Assembly (NCBI GenBank): GCA_964410625.1
Contig: CAYPHY010000057.1
Location: forward strand, 1 to 26,787
DNA length: 26,787 nt
Direction of reading: 5' to 3'
Source: CAYPHY01 sp964410625
GTDB taxonomy: Bacteria > Chloroflexota > Anaerolineae > Promineifilales > Promineifilaceae
Under the pieces are notes generated by a model that worked only from the letters and a program-made list of their open reading frames with translations, did not search any database and had not been told where the DNA came from. Position 1 is the stretch's first letter. Each line of letters opens with the position of its first letter. Shown here one piece after another: positions 19,724 through 26,787 of the stretch. The translations under genes were made by a program, and so were the position numbers.

Positions 19724-20854
19724 ATGTCGCTCAATCCACATCTCAAGTTTTGGCTAGGCTTCAATCATATCAATGGAGTTGGCCCCGCAAAGGTACAGGC
19801 GTTATTAGGCTATTATGGCGATTTGCAAACAGCCTGGCAGGCCAACGCGGCCGAACTGCGGATGATTGGGTTCGACCAGCGCACAATTGACCAATTCTTA
19901 GAAGAGCGCGATACACTCAACTTAGATCGCTATTTAGAGAAGATCGAGGCGAGCAACGTCCAGGTCTTAACCTGGGAGGACGAGGAGTATCCAGCGCAAT
20001 TGCGCGAGATCGTTAATTCGCCGCCGGTCTTGTTTGTGCGCGGTGAACTGCTACCGGCCGACCGTTGGGCGGTGGCGGTGGTTGGCACGCGGCGGCGCAC
20101 GCCATACGGCCGTCTTGTCACCCGCGAACTGGTCACAGGGCTGGCGAAGGCTGGCGTGACCGTTGTTAGCGGGTTGGCGCGGGGGATTGATGGCGAGGCG
20201 CATCTAACGGCGTTGGAGCGGGGCGGCCGCACGATTGCCGTCTTGGGCAGCGGCGTTGACCAAATTTACCCGCCAGAGCATCGTGACCTGGCGGCACGGA
20301 TTATCAATGGTGGTGGGGTGGTAATCTCTGACTATCCGCTGGGAACCCAGCCGGACGCAAAAAACTTCCCGCCGCGCAATCGTATCATTAGTGGCCTCTC
20401 AATGGGTGTGCTGGTTGTGGAGGCCGGGGCAAAAAGTGGGGCGTTGATTACGGCTCGATTTGCCATTGAGCAAGACCGCGAAGTCTTCGCCGTTCCGGGG
20501 AATATAAACAGCCACGCCAGCCAGGGACCAAACCGGCTGATCCAACAGGGCGCGAAGCTTGTCACCCGCGTGGAAGATATATTGGAAGAGTTGAATTTGC
20601 AGATGGCGGTGGAGCAGGCGGACTTGCATGTGGCCTTGCCGGAGTCGGCCGAGGAAGCAGCCCTGATCGGTGCGCTCTCCACTGTGCCAACCCATGTAGA
20701 TGAGCTGAGCCGGACAACAGGGATGCCCATTGGCATGGTCAGCAGCACACTGACCCTGTTAGAGTTGAAGGGCATGGTACAACAGGTGGGCGGCATGAGC
20801 TATGTAAGAACTCGTGAGCCTGATGTTGTCTATGAGACGAGGGCCGGAGGTTAA
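19724..20854 (+). CDS. dprA: DNA-processing protein DprA
   Basis: This protein of about 376 residues loads RecA onto incoming single-stranded DNA during natural transformation. The N-terminal SAM/HhH-like part (LGFNHINGVGPAKVQALL) is followed by the Rossmann-like core with VAVVGTRRRTPYGR, the GSRxxS-like site and SGLARGIDGEAH, IAVLGSGVDQIYPPEH, and FPPRNRIISGLS with VVEAGAKSGALITARFA. The C-terminal winged helix (about residue 310 on, VDELSRTTGMPIGMVSSTL) matches the DprA-WH domain. An in-frame ATG at 19712 overlaps the -10 box, so 19724 is the better start. It commonly neighbours topA, but here manC separates them. ComEA or ComEC are not in the window; the HhH protein at 6561 is only ComEA-like in its second half. 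Confidence 0.95.
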   Translation: MSLNPHLKFWLGFNHINGVGPAKVQALLGYYGDLQTAWQANAAELRMIGFDQRTIDQFLEERDTLNLDRYLEKIEASNVQVLTWEDEEYPAQLREIVNSPPVLFVRGELLPADRWAVAVVGTRRRTPYGRLVTRELVTGLAKAGVTVVSGLARGIDGEAHLTALERGGRTIAVLGSGVDQIYPPEHRDLAARIINGGGVVISDYPLGTQPDAKNFPPRNRIISGLSMGVLVVEAGAKSGALITARFAIEQDREVFAVPGNINSHASQGPNRLIQQGAKLVTRVEDILEELNLQMAVEQADLHVALPESAEEAALIGALSTVPTHVDELSRTTGMPIGMVSSTLTLLELKGMVQQVGGMSYVRTREPDVVYETRAGG

Positions 20855-20971
20855 AGGTTGAAGATTGGTATATGCGTGTATTTGTGTATTGGTGTATTTA
20901 TGTGGGTGGGGCAGAGAGATGAATACACCATTAACCAATAACCGGTTACTGAGGAGAAAGGGAGAAAAGGA

Positions 20972-22057
20972 TTGCGAATACTCATATTTGCCGGAGGATC
21001 GGGGCGACGGCTGTGGCCGATCAGCCGGCAGCACTCACCGAAACAGTTTGAGCCGGTGTTGGGGGATGACTCGACCTTAGAGCTGGCGGTACAGCGCGTC
21101 GAACCTACCTACGGCGTGGACAATATTTATATTTCCACCAATCTGCGCTATATGGAGATGGTGGGCGAACTTTTACCCCAGATTCCGCGTGAGAATTTGA
21201 TTGGCGAACCGGCCCGGCGCGATCTGGCCCCGGCCGTTGGGCTGGCGATGGTACATATTGCCCGCGATGGCGCGGATGAACCGGTTGCCATTCTGTGGGG
21301 CGATAATTATATGAAGGATGTCGAGAATTTTCTCGACGTGCTGGCAGCGGCCGAACAACTGGTGAGCGAAGACCAGGCGAAAATCTTGTTCATGGGGGAA
21401 ACGCCGCGCTATGCCAACCAGAACCTGGGTTGGATCGGACTGGGGGACAAGGTGGGCGAAGTGAATGGCTTGCCGTATTATCACTATCGCTCGTTAACTT
21501 ATCGGCCGCCTTTGGAAACAGCCCAGCAGTTTTTTGCCGAGAAAACCCATGTCTGGAACACCGGCTACTTTGTCACTACCCCCGCCTTTGTATTAGAGTT
21601 ATACCGGCGTTACCAGCCGCAGATGTGGCAGCAGTTGGAAGCGATTGGGGCGACCATCGGCCGTCCCGATTATCAGACGACGTTGGAGCAAATCTATCCG
21701 CACATGGAGCAGACCAGCTTCGACGATGCGATCCTGGTCCATATCGAGCCAGAGCAGGCGTTGGTCATTCACGGCCAGATGGGTTGGAGTGATCCGGGGA
21801 CGCTCTATGCGTTGAAGGAAGCGATCAACCCGGACAAGCAGGCGAATGCCACCCTGGGACTGGTTGTTGCGGAGGAGACAGAGGATAGTCTTCTCTACAA
21901 TTATGAATCGGATAAAGTGTTAGTTGCCATTGGCCTGGAAGGAATGGTCATTGTCAACATGGAAGATGCCCTGGTGGTTGTCCATAAGGATGACATACCC
22001 TTAGTGAAGAAGGTGGTCAACCGCTTTGAAGGCACAGAATTGGAGAAATTTAGTTAA
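20972..22057 (+). CDS. manC: Mannose-1-phosphate guanylyltransferase
   Basis: This 361-residue nucleotidyltransferase makes GDP-mannose from mannose 1-phosphate and GTP. The signature LIFAGGSGRRLWPISRQHSP (4-23) with KQF is the GMP-binding pyrophosphorylase loop. GEPARRDLAPAVGLAM is the second family motif, and FAEKTHVWNTGYFV is the sugar-binding segment. The C-terminal WSDPGTLYALKEA matches WxDVGSW of ManC. No phosphomannose-isomerase domain is attached. The start is a TTG: GGGAG lies seven bases upstream and the protein begins at MRILIF with no earlier start fitting. It supplies the substrate for Gmd. The preceding 117 bases are low-complexity GTGTATTT/AATACACC repeats. Confidence 0.93.
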   Translation: MRILIFAGGSGRRLWPISRQHSPKQFEPVLGDDSTLELAVQRVEPTYGVDNIYISTNLRYMEMVGELLPQIPRENLIGEPARRDLAPAVGLAMVHIARDGADEPVAILWGDNYMKDVENFLDVLAAAEQLVSEDQAKILFMGETPRYANQNLGWIGLGDKVGEVNGLPYYHYRSLTYRPPLETAQQFFAEKTHVWNTGYFVTTPAFVLELYRRYQPQMWQQLEAIGATIGRPDYQTTLEQIYPHMEQTSFDDAILVHIEPEQALVIHGQMGWSDPGTLYALKEAINPDKQANATLGLVVAEETEDSLLYNYESDKVLVAIGLEGMVIVNMEDALVVVHKDDIPLVKKVVNRFEGTELEKFS

Positions 22058-22097
22058 CCCTGATGAGAACAGGACTTTACGCAACCGATAATTTTTT

Positions 22098-22160
22098 TCC
22101 GACACGAATGACACGAATTTCACGAAAATAGTAGGCAAAATTCGTGTTATTCGTGTCGGA
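22098..22160. repeat. 23-bp inverted repeat, TCCGACACGAATGACACGA family
   Basis: Arms at 22098-22120 and 22138-22160 are complementary except for one base. Each arm consists of two ACACGAAT words. It lies in the manC-topA spacer. The same word forms the weaker element at 18905-18960. Confidence 0.9.
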
Positions 22161-22225
22161 GAATTTCTAAGTTGTGTAAGTCCTGAAGGATAGTAAGGGT
22201 TTTTACAACGAGAGAACAATTATAA

Positions 22226-24685
22226 ATGGAAGGCTATTGCTTTAAGTGTAAGACGAAACGAGAAATATTGAACCCGACGGCCGAATGGGCGGCGAATGGG
22301 ACGCCAGGGACTCGTGGCACTTGCCCGGTCTGCGGCGGAACGATCTATAAGACGGGACACACGCCCGCCCATGATTCGCTGCCGAAGCCGGTGGTTGAGG
22401 CGAAGGCGAAGACGGCTAAGGGTAGCAAGAAAACGGCCGCTAAGGGCCGAAAAAAGACGGCCGCCACTAAAAAATCAACCAAAACAACCAAATCAACCAG
22501 GTCGGCAAAGTCAACGTCTGCTGGTGGCGGACGGCGCAGCGGCAAGCTGGTGGTGGTCGAATCACCGGCCAAGGCGCGGACGCTCGGCCGTTATCTCGGC
22601 CGGGGGTATGTGGTTAAGCCCAGTTTGGGCCATGTGCGCGATTTGCTGAAGTCGCGGCTGAGCGTAGATGTAGAAAACGAATTTGAGCCAGAGTACCGCG
22701 TGCCGAATGATAAACGCGCGGTGGTCAAGGAGCTGAAAGAGGCGGCCGAGAAAGCCTCTGAAATCTATCTGGCGACCGACCCCGACCGCGAAGGGGAGGC
22801 GATTGCCTGGCATGTGCTGGAAGCGGCGGAGATGGACCCACAGCGCACGCGGCGTGTCGTTTTCCATGAGATCACCAAACCGGCAATCCAGGCGGCCTTT
22901 GAGCATCCACGCGACATTGATATGGACCGGGTGGATGCCCAGCAAGCGCGGCGTATTCTCGACCGCCTGGTAGGGTATAAGCTAAGCCCACTACTATGGC
23001 GCAAGGTGCGCGGCCGCCTCTCTGCCGGACGAGTGCAATCGGTGGCGGTGCGGATGGTGGTCGAGCGCGAACGAGAGATCGAAAGTTTTGATCCGCAAGA
23101 GTATTGGACAATTGACGCGGAGTTGAGCCAGCAGCAGCGGCGCAATGGACAGACGGCGGAACGGCCGTTCTTCATCGCCCGCTTGTTTAAGTTGAATGGC
23201 GAAGACCCGGTGTTGCCGAACGAGGAGACGGTGCGGCCGCATCTGGAGATTTTGGAACGCGCCCATTGGCAGGTGGGCGAAGTGCGGCGCGGCCAACGTT
23301 CGCGTCGCCCGGCCGCCCCCTTCACCACCAGCACCTTGCAACAAGAGGCGTCGCGTCGCCTGGGTTTCAATACCAATCGCACGATGCGCGTCGCCCAGGC
23401 GCTTTATGAGGGCGTGGATGTGGGCGAAGAAGACGGTTCCAGCGGTCTAATCACCTATATGCGTACCGATAGTGTGACGGTGGCGGCCGAGGCGCAGCAG
23501 CAAGCGCGGGAGTATGTGATGGAGCGGTTCGGGAAGGAGTATCTGCCTGATTCCCCGCCAGTCTATAAGACGCGCTCCAAGTCGGCGCAGGAAGCGCACG
23601 AGGCGATCCGGCCGACATCGGTCGAGCGCACGCCGGAGAGCATCAAATCATACCTGAATCGTGACCAATATCGCCTATACCAGTTGATTTGGGCACGTTT
23701 TGTTGCCAGCCAGATGGCCCCGGCGATATACGATACGGTGTCGGCCGACATTTGGGCAGGCGAGGCGCGACAAGAACCGCAGAAGCGGCCCTATCTCTTC
23801 CGCGCCACCGGCTCAACGCTGCGCTTCCGCGGCTTTTTGGCGGTCTATGAGGAGAGCGCAGAGGAGAATGGGGAAGAGGAGCAAAATAGCCAGGTTCCCA
23901 CCGATTTACAGGATGGGGAGCTGGTGGATTTGTTGCGCCTGTTGCCGGAACAGCACTTCACCCAGCCACCGCCACGCTATTCAGAGGCGACGCTGGTTAA
24001 GGCGTTGGAGGAGAACGGCATCGGCCGTCCCAGCACCTATGCGGCGATCATCTCCACTATCCAGCAGCGGGGCTATGTCGAAGTGGAGAATAAACGGCTG
24101 CGGCCGACGGAGATTGGCAACCTCGTCAACGACCTGCTGGTTACGCACTTCCCCAACATCCTCTCGATTGACTTTACCGCCCGTCTGGAGGATGAACTGG
24201 ATGAGATCGCCGAGGGCAAAGCGTGGGTCCCGGTGCTTGGTGACTTCTACCAACGTTTTGAGCAGCATCTGACAGCAGCGGACAAGGCGATTCCGAAGCT
24301 CGATTTGAAGAAGGAGCCAGAGTTTGTCGGCCGCGACTGCCCGGAAAGCGGCCATCCGCTGGTCTATCGCGAGGGGCGATACGGCCGTTTCATCGGCTGT
24401 AGCAACTATCCGGCCTGCCGCTATACGGAGCAAATCCTGGTTAAAGTCGGGGTGGATTGCCCACAATGCGGTGGCGATCTGGTGGAGAAAAAGACGCGCA
24501 AGGGGCGGGTGTTTTATGGCTGCGCCAATTATCCGGCTTGTGACTGGACGAGTTGGAAGCGGCCGTTGCCCCAGCCTTGCCCTGTTTGCCGTGGCGTGAT
24601 GGTGCAGGAAAACAAAGAGCTGGCAAAGTGTACCAATTGCGGCCATGAACAGCCGTACATGGCGACGGAGCCACAACCCGCTTAG
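22226..24685 (+). CDS. topA: DNA topoisomerase I with N-terminal zinc ribbon
   Basis: This 819-residue type IA topoisomerase relaxes negative supercoils. The first 45 residues form an extra zinc ribbon (C5, C8, C33, C36; DUF5679-like). A Lys/Ala/Thr-rich linker (55-105) follows, and the normal enzyme begins at KLVVVESPAKA (107-117). The TOPRIM acidic residues are E112, D185, D187 and E191 (TDPDREGE). The catalytic tyrosine is Y411 in GLITYMRTDS. Three C-terminal zinc-finger repeats begin at about 705; the first reads CPESG in place of CPxCG. The basic linker likely adds DNA contacts. Repeats and a strong terminator follow, so the operon ends here. The ATG has a weak GAGAG upstream, and the zinc ribbon confirms this as the true start. 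Confidence 0.96.
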   Translation: MEGYCFKCKTKREILNPTAEWAANGTPGTRGTCPVCGGTIYKTGHTPAHDSLPKPVVEAKAKTAKGSKKTAAKGRKKTAATKKSTKTTKSTRSAKSTSAGGGRRSGKLVVVESPAKARTLGRYLGRGYVVKPSLGHVRDLLKSRLSVDVENEFEPEYRVPNDKRAVVKELKEAAEKASEIYLATDPDREGEAIAWHVLEAAEMDPQRTRRVVFHEITKPAIQAAFEHPRDIDMDRVDAQQARRILDRLVGYKLSPLLWRKVRGRLSAGRVQSVAVRMVVEREREIESFDPQEYWTIDAELSQQQRRNGQTAERPFFIARLFKLNGEDPVLPNEETVRPHLEILERAHWQVGEVRRGQRSRRPAAPFTTSTLQQEASRRLGFNTNRTMRVAQALYEGVDVGEEDGSSGLITYMRTDSVTVAAEAQQQAREYVMERFGKEYLPDSPPVYKTRSKSAQEAHEAIRPTSVERTPESIKSYLNRDQYRLYQLIWARFVASQMAPAIYDTVSADIWAGEARQEPQKRPYLFRATGSTLRFRGFLAVYEESAEENGEEEQNSQVPTDLQDGELVDLLRLLPEQHFTQPPPRYSEATLVKALEENGIGRPSTYAAIISTIQQRGYVEVENKRLRPTEIGNLVNDLLVTHFPNILSIDFTARLEDELDEIAEGKAWVPVLGDFYQRFEQHLTAADKAIPKLDLKKEPEFVGRDCPESGHPLVYREGRYGRFIGCSNYPACRYTEQILVKVGVDCPQCGGDLVEKKTRKGRVFYGCANYPACDWTSWKRPLPQPCPVCRGVMVQENKELAKCTNCGHEQPYMATEPQPA

Positions 24686-24693
24686 CTAGTGTG

Positions 24694-24748
24694 GAGCGAT
24701 TTTCCTAAATCGCTCATTAGTTCGCCATTTCCCGATTTGGGAAAATCG
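24694..24748. repeat. GAGCGATTTTCCTAAATCGCTC palindromes, GCGATTT family
   Basis: Two imperfect palindromes lie side by side, GAGCGATTTT..AAATCGCTC (24694-24715) and CGATTTggGAAAATCG (24733-24748). They are diverged relatives of the elements at 8190 and 19524. Confidence 0.75.
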
Positions 24749-24767
24749 TGATACACGCGATACGAAG

Positions 24768-24804
24768 AAGCCCCTCGGATTGGATAAATCGAGGGGCTTT
24801 TTTT
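24768..24804 (+). terminator. topA intrinsic terminator
   Basis: The stem AAGCCCCTCG/CGAGGGGCTT (10 pairs) with a 12-base loop is followed by seven T. This is a classical rho-independent terminator. Confidence 0.93.
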
Positions 24805-25060
24805 GTTTCTGTCTGGGAACAAATAGATATATACCCGGTTAGGACTCTTGTCTGTATCCTGATATACAAATTAGTACCGATGTACTATGCACTAGGTATT
24901 GCCATGCTGTGCGCTCACTGCTATAGTTCCAGCCGGTTTGCCCGATAAGTAACGCACCAAACGTTGCTTCGGCCAGGCAGTGTTCAATCCGAACTTCGGG
25001 AGCCTATCTCTAACTGGTTGGGAAGCCAGTTCCGGCGCACTGGCGTGCGCGGTGAAAGAT
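24805..25060. other. Spacer upstream of the metalloprotease gene
   Basis: These 256 bases hold no convincing gene. Visible structure includes the short palindrome TAGTACcgatGTACTA (24872-24887), possibly an operator, and two small hairpins, AACTGG/CCAGTT (about 25013-25032) and GCGCAC/GTGCGC just before the start codon. Base composition from 24820 to 24890 is more AT-rich than the genes, as expected for a promoter, but no good -35/-10 pair was found. Confidence 0.5.
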
Positions 25061-26787
25061 ATGAGAATGCGAGGATTAAAGCCAAGTACATTGGCTCTAC
25101 TACTGCTGCTGCCCATCATCATCGCAGCTTTTCATTGGCAAACAGCGTCGGCGGCCACAACCAAAAATAATCGTGGCAGACATGTTTATCTGCCTGTCGT
25201 TAACAGCGTACCAGCGGCTACCGTTGACCTACGGGTCAAGGAACTGAGTATCAGCCAGTCGGTACAGGACCGACATAACGGCGTTCCTCTAGTTGCCGGG
25301 CGAATGACAGTGCTTCGTGTTTCGGCACAGGCGCTCAACCCGCAAAGTCAGACGGCCGCGCTCGTTTCTGTCACCGCTCTGCGTGCCGGTACGCCCATCG
25401 GCGAAGTTCGCTCCTCCCCCCGTGTTATCCCCACAAACCCCACGATTGGCGATTATGACAGCACCTTCAACTTTGTCTTGCCCAATGAGTGGTTAACAGG
25501 GCAGGTAGTGCTTTCGGTGTTGGTTGATCCGGATAACGCCGTTTCTGAGACAAACGAAGGCAACAATGGCGCGTCCCACACCATGGTGTTCCAAAATGTA
25601 GCCCCATTGGAGATCACCATTGTGCCAATTGATTACACCCATACCCCTGATGCTCGCCTGTACCCTGGTGTGCGGCATGATCCGATTAGCGACTGGTTGA
25701 AGTCGGTCTATCCGGTGAGTGAGGTGAAGATTTCTTATCATGCTCCCTATCGCTTTGTGGGCAATTTGAGCGATGGCGAAGAGTGGGGCAGATTGTTGGA
25801 TGAATTAACCCACCTGGCGAGTGTAGAGGTCGGGGAATATTCGCCGCGCGTTTACTATGGACTGATCCCTACTGATGACGGCAACGGCCGCAGTTGGTTC
25901 TCCGGTGGCGTTGCCGGTCTGGGTTGGGTGGGAGCGCGGGTTTCGATTGGCCTCGATTTGGACACAGTAGCGGGCAAACTGGCCGGACATGAGATCGGCC
26001 ACAACTTCGACCGTTTCCACGCACCCTGTGGCAACCCTGGCAACGTCGATCCGCACTTTCCCTATCCCAACGGTTCTATCGGAGAGTATGGCCTTGACCT
26101 GGAAGCTGAAATTGTGTTCATGCCCAATGAGGCAAGGGACATGATGGGCTATTGTGGGCCGGAATGGGTGTCTGATTATACCTATGAGGCGTTGTTGCAA
26201 GAGCAGGTGCGGGTCGGCGGCCGCCGCGCAGCAACGACAAGCGCATCCGGCATGTTGTTACGGGCGCGGGTTGATGAATCGGGGCAGGCCACGCTGCAAC
26301 CGGTCTATTCGGCCGTGCCGGTCTATGAAACGCCGGAGCATCGCAGCACGAGCGACTCCCCCTATCAGTTTGAGCTGGTTGCGGCTGACGGCAGCGTGAT
26401 CAACAGCTATGCGGCCGAGTTGCTGGAAGCTGAGGAAGAAGGTGTTTCTGTCCAGATGGTACGCGCCTCCGTTCCGGCGAACGCGACGGGAGCGACCACA
26501 ATCCGCCTGCTGTATGAAGGGCAAGTGGTGGGCGAACGCGCTTTTGCGACGGGTGGAGCCGAGACACGCAGCAGCGCAGCGCCATTGACGGTGGAGCGTG
26601 CGGCCTCTGAGATCAGCCTATCTTGGGGTGGGGTGGCACAACCGGCACTGGTTCGCTATTCGGCCGATGGCGGTCAAAGCTGGATGGTGTTGGCTGTGGA
26701 TGCGGTGGATGGCGAGTTGGCAATTGACCCCAGCCACTTGCCGGACAATGGTCAAGGTGAGTTCCAGGTGATTGTGGCGGATTCGGC
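25061..26787 (+). CDS. Secreted metzincin-like zinc metalloprotease (3' end beyond window)
   Basis: The frame stays open from an ATG at 25061 to the right edge (575 codons). A signal peptide covers residues 1-31 (LALLLLLPIIIAAF, cleavage near ASA-A). Residues 50-180 look like a CARDB/APHP-type Ig-like domain (VDLRVKELSIS, VSETNEGNN). The catalytic domain has H310-E-I-G-H314-N-F-D-R-F-H320, the metzincin HExxHxxGxxH with Asp in place of Gly. A likely Met-turn follows in ARDMMGYCGPEWVSDYTY. Ig-like or stalk sequence with an acidic patch (LLEAEEEG) follows the catalytic part. It would be exported and cut extracellular proteins. GGTGAAAGAT precedes the ATG. The gene is not a shadow: its third-position GC and CGGCCG content match neighbours. 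The terminator upstream makes it an independent unit. Confidence 0.85.
   Translation, partial: MRMRGLKPSTLALLLLLPIIIAAFHWQTASAATTKNNRGRHVYLPVVNSVPAATVDLRVKELSISQSVQDRHNGVPLVAGRMTVLRVSAQALNPQSQTAALVSVTALRAGTPIGEVRSSPRVIPTNPTIGDYDSTFNFVLPNEWLTGQVVLSVLVDPDNAVSETNEGNNGASHTMVFQNVAPLEITIVPIDYTHTPDARLYPGVRHDPISDWLKSVYPVSEVKISYHAPYRFVGNLSDGEEWGRLLDELTHLASVEVGEYSPRVYYGLIPTDDGNGRSWFSGGVAGLGWVGARVSIGLDLDTVAGKLAGHEIGHNFDRFHAPCGNPGNVDPHFPYPNGSIGEYGLDLEAEIVFMPNEARDMMGYCGPEWVSDYTYEALLQEQVRVGGRRAATTSASGMLLRARVDESGQATLQPVYSAVPVYETPEHRSTSDSPYQFELVAADGSVINSYAAELLEAEEEGVSVQMVRASVPANATGATTIRLLYEGQVVGERAFATGGAETRSSAAPLTVERAASEISLSWGGVAQPALVRYSADGGQSWMVLAVDAVDGELAIDPSHLPDNGQGEFQVIVADS

Noticed and set aside
24970..25035. 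tRNA-like T-arm (GTTCAATCC) in the spacer before the protease gene
   Set aside because: The flanking bases do not give a 5-bp T stem and no acceptor, D or anticodon arms can be assembled.

Overview
The window is a GC-rich bacterial segment with one 100-base scaffold gap, so it is probably a metagenome-assembled or draft genome. Gene content points to Chloroflexota (Anaerolineae/Ardenticatenia-like). The evidence is a topoisomerase I with an N-terminal zinc-ribbon extension, a caspase-fold protein, an effector-associated adaptor domain, many repeat-filled intergenic spacers, and very frequent use of the palindrome CGGCCG. The phylum call is inference from content, not a database match. I saw no tRNA, rRNA, CRISPR array, transposase or phage structural gene.

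Layout. (1) Bases 1-3245, minus strand: an ECF sigma factor, a membrane anti-sigma-like protein, an internally deleted remnant of a subclass B3 metallo-beta-lactamase, and an ABC-transporter ATPase. (2) Bases 3415-8193, plus strand: a co-directional run of a caspase-fold protein lacking the catalytic His and Cys, a family 2 glycosyltransferase, a radical SAM/SPASM enzyme, a small protein fusing an effector-associated/Death-like adaptor to a ComEA-type helix-hairpin-helix pair, a small Cys-motif protein and a SAM-methyltransferase-like protein. This is the accessory region and the best candidate for an undescribed system. (3) Bases 8297-13107: gmd (broken by the gap), a phosphohexomutase, a hotdog thioesterase, a 3-methyladenine glycosylase and fabI. 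(4) Bases 13174-16601: hicBA, a SAM riboswitch with antiterminator and terminator in front of metK, then a convergent DUF433 gene and an overlapping pair ending in an HNH nuclease. (5) Bases 16697-24685: core genes ffh, rpsP, khpA, rimM, dprA and topA, with a mannose-1-phosphate guanylyltransferase between dprA and topA. (6) Bases 25061 to the right edge: a secreted metzincin-like protease, incomplete.

How the genes work together. The phosphohexomutase, the guanylyltransferase and Gmd can supply GDP-mannose and GDP-4-keto-6-deoxymannose for surface glycans, although the guanylyltransferase lies 10 kb from the others. ffh, rpsP, khpA and rimM form the usual translation/secretion block, but trmD and rplS do not follow. 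metK is controlled by its own product through the riboswitch.

The most striking non-gene signal is the intergenic DNA. At least seven short repeat families fill the spacers. In seven genes the stop codon lies inside a repeat, and in two genes a repeat supplies the Shine-Dalgarno sequence. Overlaid on this, CGGCCG occurs at very high density inside genes (eight copies in the 927-bp caspase-like gene), reminiscent of HIP1 in cyanobacteria.
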